A stretch of 8,086 bases of DNA, from the NCBI GenBank assembly GCA_946481035.1, contig CAMLNK010000144.1, positions 1-8,086 on the forward strand, in the 5' to 3' direction. The translations under genes were made by a program, and so were the position numbers. Positions 6,101-8,086 of the stretch are shown here, piece by piece. Under the pieces are notes generated by a model. The model had not been told where the DNA came from, ran no database searches, and was given only the letters and a program-made list of their open reading frames with translations. Each line of letters starts with the position of its first letter. Positions within the stretch are counted from its first letter, which is position 1. This DNA comes from an uncultured Dyadobacter sp. (GTDB lineage: Bacteria; Bacteroidota; Bacteroidia; Cytophagales; Spirosomataceae).

Positions 6101-6739
6101 TTATTGGGGATCCACGCGTTGGCTGGCGGCTCTGGGAACGCTGTATTGCGACGGCCGTGGCGAAGTAGCTGGTGTATTAACCTGCCCCGGCTGCGACACC
6201 GGCTGGCCGGTAGTTGCGGGTGCGGTAGTTTGCACAGGCGATGTTTGCGTTGCAGGTGTATAAGTGCCGGTAGGCGTTGCCACGCTGGACGTTCCCACGC
6301 CGGGCGTTCCCGCAGGGGCCTGTTGCAGCTGTACCTGTACCTGGCCGGACGTGGCGCCCGATTGCTGTTGTGTCGCTTGCGGTTGGTAACGTTCCGGCAT
6401 AGTCCGCGGGTCTTGCGACGTCGTTACTTTCGGCACCATTCCTTGTTTGGTAACCGGGCGGGAATTGACTTCAAAGCCCAGGTCCTGTACGTCCGATACC
6501 TTTTGAACGGGAGCGGCGACCGGCGCAGCCTGCACAATGGTACCCAGGTGCCCGGGCGCTTCCGGTGCTATCTGCCCGGTAGGTTGAGGTTTGTAAGTGG
6601 CCGCAGGGGCCGATTGTACGCCGGAGTAAGCCTTGGGGATCTGCCCCGTCGGGGCGGGCTGCCTTACCTGCGCATTGGCGTGTGTTACTGCAAACAGAAA
6701 GCCCGCAGCTGCTGCTACTGTCGATACTTTGATTTTCAT
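6101..6739 (-). CDS. Secreted low-complexity Pro/Gln/Thr/Ala-rich protein
   Basis: A 212-residue protein with a clear Sec signal peptide: MKIK, a hydrophobic stretch (VSTVAAAAGFLFAV), then THANA with a likely signal peptidase I cut after residue 23 (ANA|Q). There is no lipobox Cys, no later membrane helix and no cysteine at all. The mature part is dominated by Pro, Gln, Thr, Ala, Val, Ser and Gly and is probably unstructured. PTGQI occurs twice (30-34 and 53-57), each followed by a similar Gly/Ala/Pro segment. A less biased patch at about 78-118 (VQKVSDVQDLGFEVNSRPVTKQGMVP...) could be the only conserved or binding part. Product likely periplasmic; I recognise no family. A second in-frame ATG at 6748 would add only MPH; ATG 6739 begins the signal peptide. 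It ends at a strong hairpin terminator and is probably a single-gene unit. Confidence 0.75.
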   Translation of the reverse strand: MKIKVSTVAAAAGFLFAVTHANAQVRQPAPTGQIPKAYSGVQSAPAATYKPQPTGQIAPEAPGHLGTIVQAAPVAAPVQKVSDVQDLGFEVNSRPVTKQGMVPKVTTSQDPRTMPERYQPQATQQQSGATSGQVQVQLQQAPAGTPGVGTSSVATPTGTYTPATQTSPVQTTAPATTGQPVSQPGQVNTPATSPRPSQYSVPRAASQRVDPQ

Positions 6740-6830
6740 GTGCGGCATAGTTCTCTTATTCAAGTGTTTCAATGCTGCTAAGGTAGGTACTAAAACCATT
6801 CCATGAAAATGAACGCTCCATTTCCGTTTT

Positions 6831-6863
6831 GGTCCGGACCGAGCTTGATGCACAAATCCGGAC
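6831..6863. promoter_or_regulatory. Paired TCCGGA palindromes upstream of the secreted-protein gene
   Basis: The 148-bp gap 6749-6896 contains the 10-bp palindrome GGTCCGGACC (6831-6840) and a second TCCGGA at 6857-6862, with starts 24 bp apart. Together they also form GTCCGGA-N18-TCCGGAC. There is no T-run after the structure on the - strand, so it does not look like a terminator for the gene ending at 6897. It may be a regulator site for the secreted-protein gene, about 90 bp from its start. Weak evidence. Confidence 0.25.
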
Positions 6864-6896
6864 AAAAATGGAAAGGGAGCGAAAACTTATCGGCAA

Positions 6897-7415
6897 CTAG
6901 GCACGATCCCAGAAGAACGGAGGCTCCACGCCCAGCGCGCGCAGGTACACGAAGCCCTGTGCCCGATGGTGAATCTCGTTGTCGACCAGATAAAGGATCG
7001 TATTATAGATAGTATTCTCATACATACCGAAGGCAGCTTCTACTTCATTGAACCTCTGTGCGGGAATCTGTGGCCACAGCGTATTGATATAGTCGGTAAC
7101 CAGGTCCCAAAGGTTGAGTACTTCCGCTTTGGTGGCAGGTGCGGGCGTCGAATAGTCGAGTTTCGGGTCGCCGAACGTCCAATCGCCGAATGCGATGCCG
7201 CGGATACCGGGAGCGGCGAGGCCGATCATCTCCATGGTGAGCCCGGCGTAAGTACGCATGCCGCCGATCGAAAAAGTATAAAACTGATCCTCAGGAAATG
7301 CCTCGATAACCTTGCGGCTGAGCCTGCGGTGGCCCTGCCAATGTTCCAGAAGTGCCTCAGCTGTGATAACGGTTGTAGTAGCTGCCAGTTCTTGTGCGGT
7401 GTTGTTAGTCTCCAT
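6897..7415 (-). CDS. DinB family protein
   Basis: A 172-residue soluble protein of the DinB-like superfamily. The first helix (LLEHWQGHRRLSRKVIEAFPEDQFYTF, 22-48) and the C-terminal signature DNEIHHRAQGFVYLRALGVEPPFFWDR (145-171) are characteristic, including HHR followed by Q and the YLRALG-EPP-F ending. His149 and His150 are kept, but the helix-2 His normally seen after the R-S/T-x-G segment is absent (MRTYAGLTMEMIGL, 53-65), and Asp145 is where the first His of HxxxH would stand. The metal site may therefore use carboxylates or be incomplete. Proteins of this type in Bacteroidota often accompany stress regulators, and their reactions are mostly unknown. ATG 7415 follows an A/T-rich leader without Shine-Dalgarno. 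The gene stands alone between the GH95 gene (105-bp gap) and the secreted-protein gene. Confidence 0.88.
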   Translation of the reverse strand: METNNTAQELAATTTVITAEALLEHWQGHRRLSRKVIEAFPEDQFYTFSIGGMRTYAGLTMEMIGLAAPGIRGIAFGDWTFGDPKLDYSTPAPATKAEVLNLWDLVTDYINTLWPQIPAQRFNEVEAAFGMYENTIYNTILYLVDNEIHHRAQGFVYLRALGVEPPFFWDRA

Positions 7416-7452
7416 GTCAAAGGTTTTTATAGTTTATTGTTTGATTACATTA

Positions 7453-7487
7453 CAAACTAAACATCGCCGAGTGACAGCAGTATGTCA
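7453..7487 (-). promoter_or_regulatory. Candidate promoter and operator of the DinB family gene
   Basis: On the - strand, TTAGTTTG (7460 to 7453) matches seven of eight positions of the Bacteroidota -7 element TAnnTTTG and lies about 38 bp before the ATG at 7415. Just upstream, where the -33 element should be, is the inverted repeat TGACA-N6-TGTCA (7472-7487), which overlaps a tandem GACAGCAG / GTCAGCAG pair (7473-7491, + strand). This layout suits a regulator that blocks or replaces -33 recognition. No regulator gene is in the window. Confidence 0.4.
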
Positions 7488-7520
7488 GCAGCATTTCCGC
7501 ACCTTTGAAAAAAAATGAAT

Positions 7521-8086
7521 TTATTTCAAAACCGTCAGATCCGGCCCGAAATGATAGGTTTTGCCTTTCACCGTGGGGATGGATACCACTTTGTTGCCGT
7601 AGCGCACCTTGCATGCATTCCCAGCTTTGGACCGGATCGTAAGGCCCGCGAGCCGGCCTTTTTTCCATTCCATATCCATTTCAAAACCGCCGCGCGCGCA
7701 TAAGCCGCTCACGCGGCCGTCGGGCAATGCCCCGGGAAGGGCGGGAAGCAGGTTGATCTCTCCCAAATGGCTTTGTACCAATGTTTCGAGGATCCCGGAT
7801 GCGCCACCGAAGTTACCGTCAATCTGGAACGGCGGGTGTGCGTCGAACAGGTTGGGGTAGGAGCCGCCTCCGCTCATTTTCTGGCCGGCATCATACACCG
7901 GGTTGAAAAGCTTGCGGATCATCGTGTAGGCGTGCTCGCCATCGAGGAAGCGCGCCCAGTAGTTGATTTTCCAGGCCAGGCTCCATCCCGTGCCGTCGTC
8001 GCCGCGGTAGTTGAGGGATTTCATGGCTGCTTTCAGCAGGTCCGGTGTGCCGTTGGGCGTAATTTCCTCGCCCGGGTACACGCCCA
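7521..8086 (-). CDS. GH95 family glycosidase (alpha-L-fucosidase type), 3' part
   Basis: The C-terminal 188 residues of a glycoside hydrolase family 95 protein; the 5' part lies beyond the window end, and full members are usually 750-850 residues. The (alpha/alpha)6-barrel end is clear: YPGEEITPNGTP, GDDGTGWSLAWKINYWARFLDGEHAY, SYPNLFDAHPPFQIDGNFGG and GEINLLPALPGALPDGRVSGLCARGGFEMDMEW, all close to family consensus. The Asp in FQIDGNFGG probably corresponds to the Asp that helps activate water in characterised GH95 fucosidases, by recall rather than alignment. The final 45 residues form the small beta domain typical of the family. GH95 enzymes remove terminal alpha-1,2-linked fucose, or sometimes galactose, from plant or host glycans, normally in the periplasm or at the surface. 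No SusC/SusD-type genes are visible, so the polysaccharide locus, if any, lies beyond 8086. No hairpin terminator was seen after the TAA. Confidence 0.93.
   Translation of the reverse strand, partial: GVYPGEEITPNGTPDLLKAAMKSLNYRGDDGTGWSLAWKINYWARFLDGEHAYTMIRKLFNPVYDAGQKMSGGGSYPNLFDAHPPFQIDGNFGGASGILETLVQSHLGEINLLPALPGALPDGRVSGLCARGGFEMDMEWKKGRLAGLTIRSKAGNACKVRYGNKVVSIPTVKGKTYHFGPDLTVLK

Noticed and set aside
6104..6781. Open frame of 225 codons on the + strand opposite the Pro/Gln-rich gene
   Set aside because: It is Arg/Gly/Cys-rich as expected from reading a Pro/Ala/Thr-rich gene backwards, while the - strand frame has a proper signal peptide and terminator.

Overview
The window looks like chromosomal DNA from a Bacteroidota bacterium, most likely a Cytophagales genus of the Dyadobacter/Spirosoma type. 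Reasons: a GH95 glycosidase, several DinB-fold proteins, start codons without Shine-Dalgarno sequences and with A-rich leaders, and base composition around half GC. The genus is a guess from gene content. No RNA genes, CRISPR arrays, insertion sequences or phage genes were seen.

Region 1 (1-3082, + strand) is the unusual part: three tightly packed genes. The first encodes a protein that appears to join an N-terminal J-domain (HPD motif) to a degenerate protein-kinase-like domain. The second encodes a von Willebrand factor A (VWA) protein with a recognisable metal-site motif. The third encodes a short, divergent adenylosuccinate synthetase (PurA) homologue. The gaps are 4 bp and 0 bp (stop codon directly followed by ATG), so the three are almost certainly co-translated and probably act together. 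I know no established function for this trio. The mix of a chaperone-type scaffold, a metal-dependent interaction module and a purine-nucleotide ligase suggests a regulated nucleotide-modifying or conflict/stress system rather than housekeeping purine synthesis.

Region 2 (3156-5913, - strand) converges on region 1. It reads, in transcription order, as a DHA3-like MFS exporter, a small VOC (glyoxalase/bleomycin-resistance fold) protein, a DinB-fold protein lacking the usual metal-binding histidines, and a YjbQ/UPF0047 protein. Gaps of 40, 24 and 51 bp suggest one detoxification-type operon.

Region 3 (6075-8086, - strand) holds a secreted, low-complexity Pro/Gln/Thr/Ala-rich protein with a clear hairpin terminator, a second DinB-family protein with its own probable promoter/operator region, and the 3' part of a GH95 alpha-L-fucosidase-type gene that runs off the window edge.

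All intergenic gaps are shorter than 200 bp; the larger ones are described under the regulatory entries.
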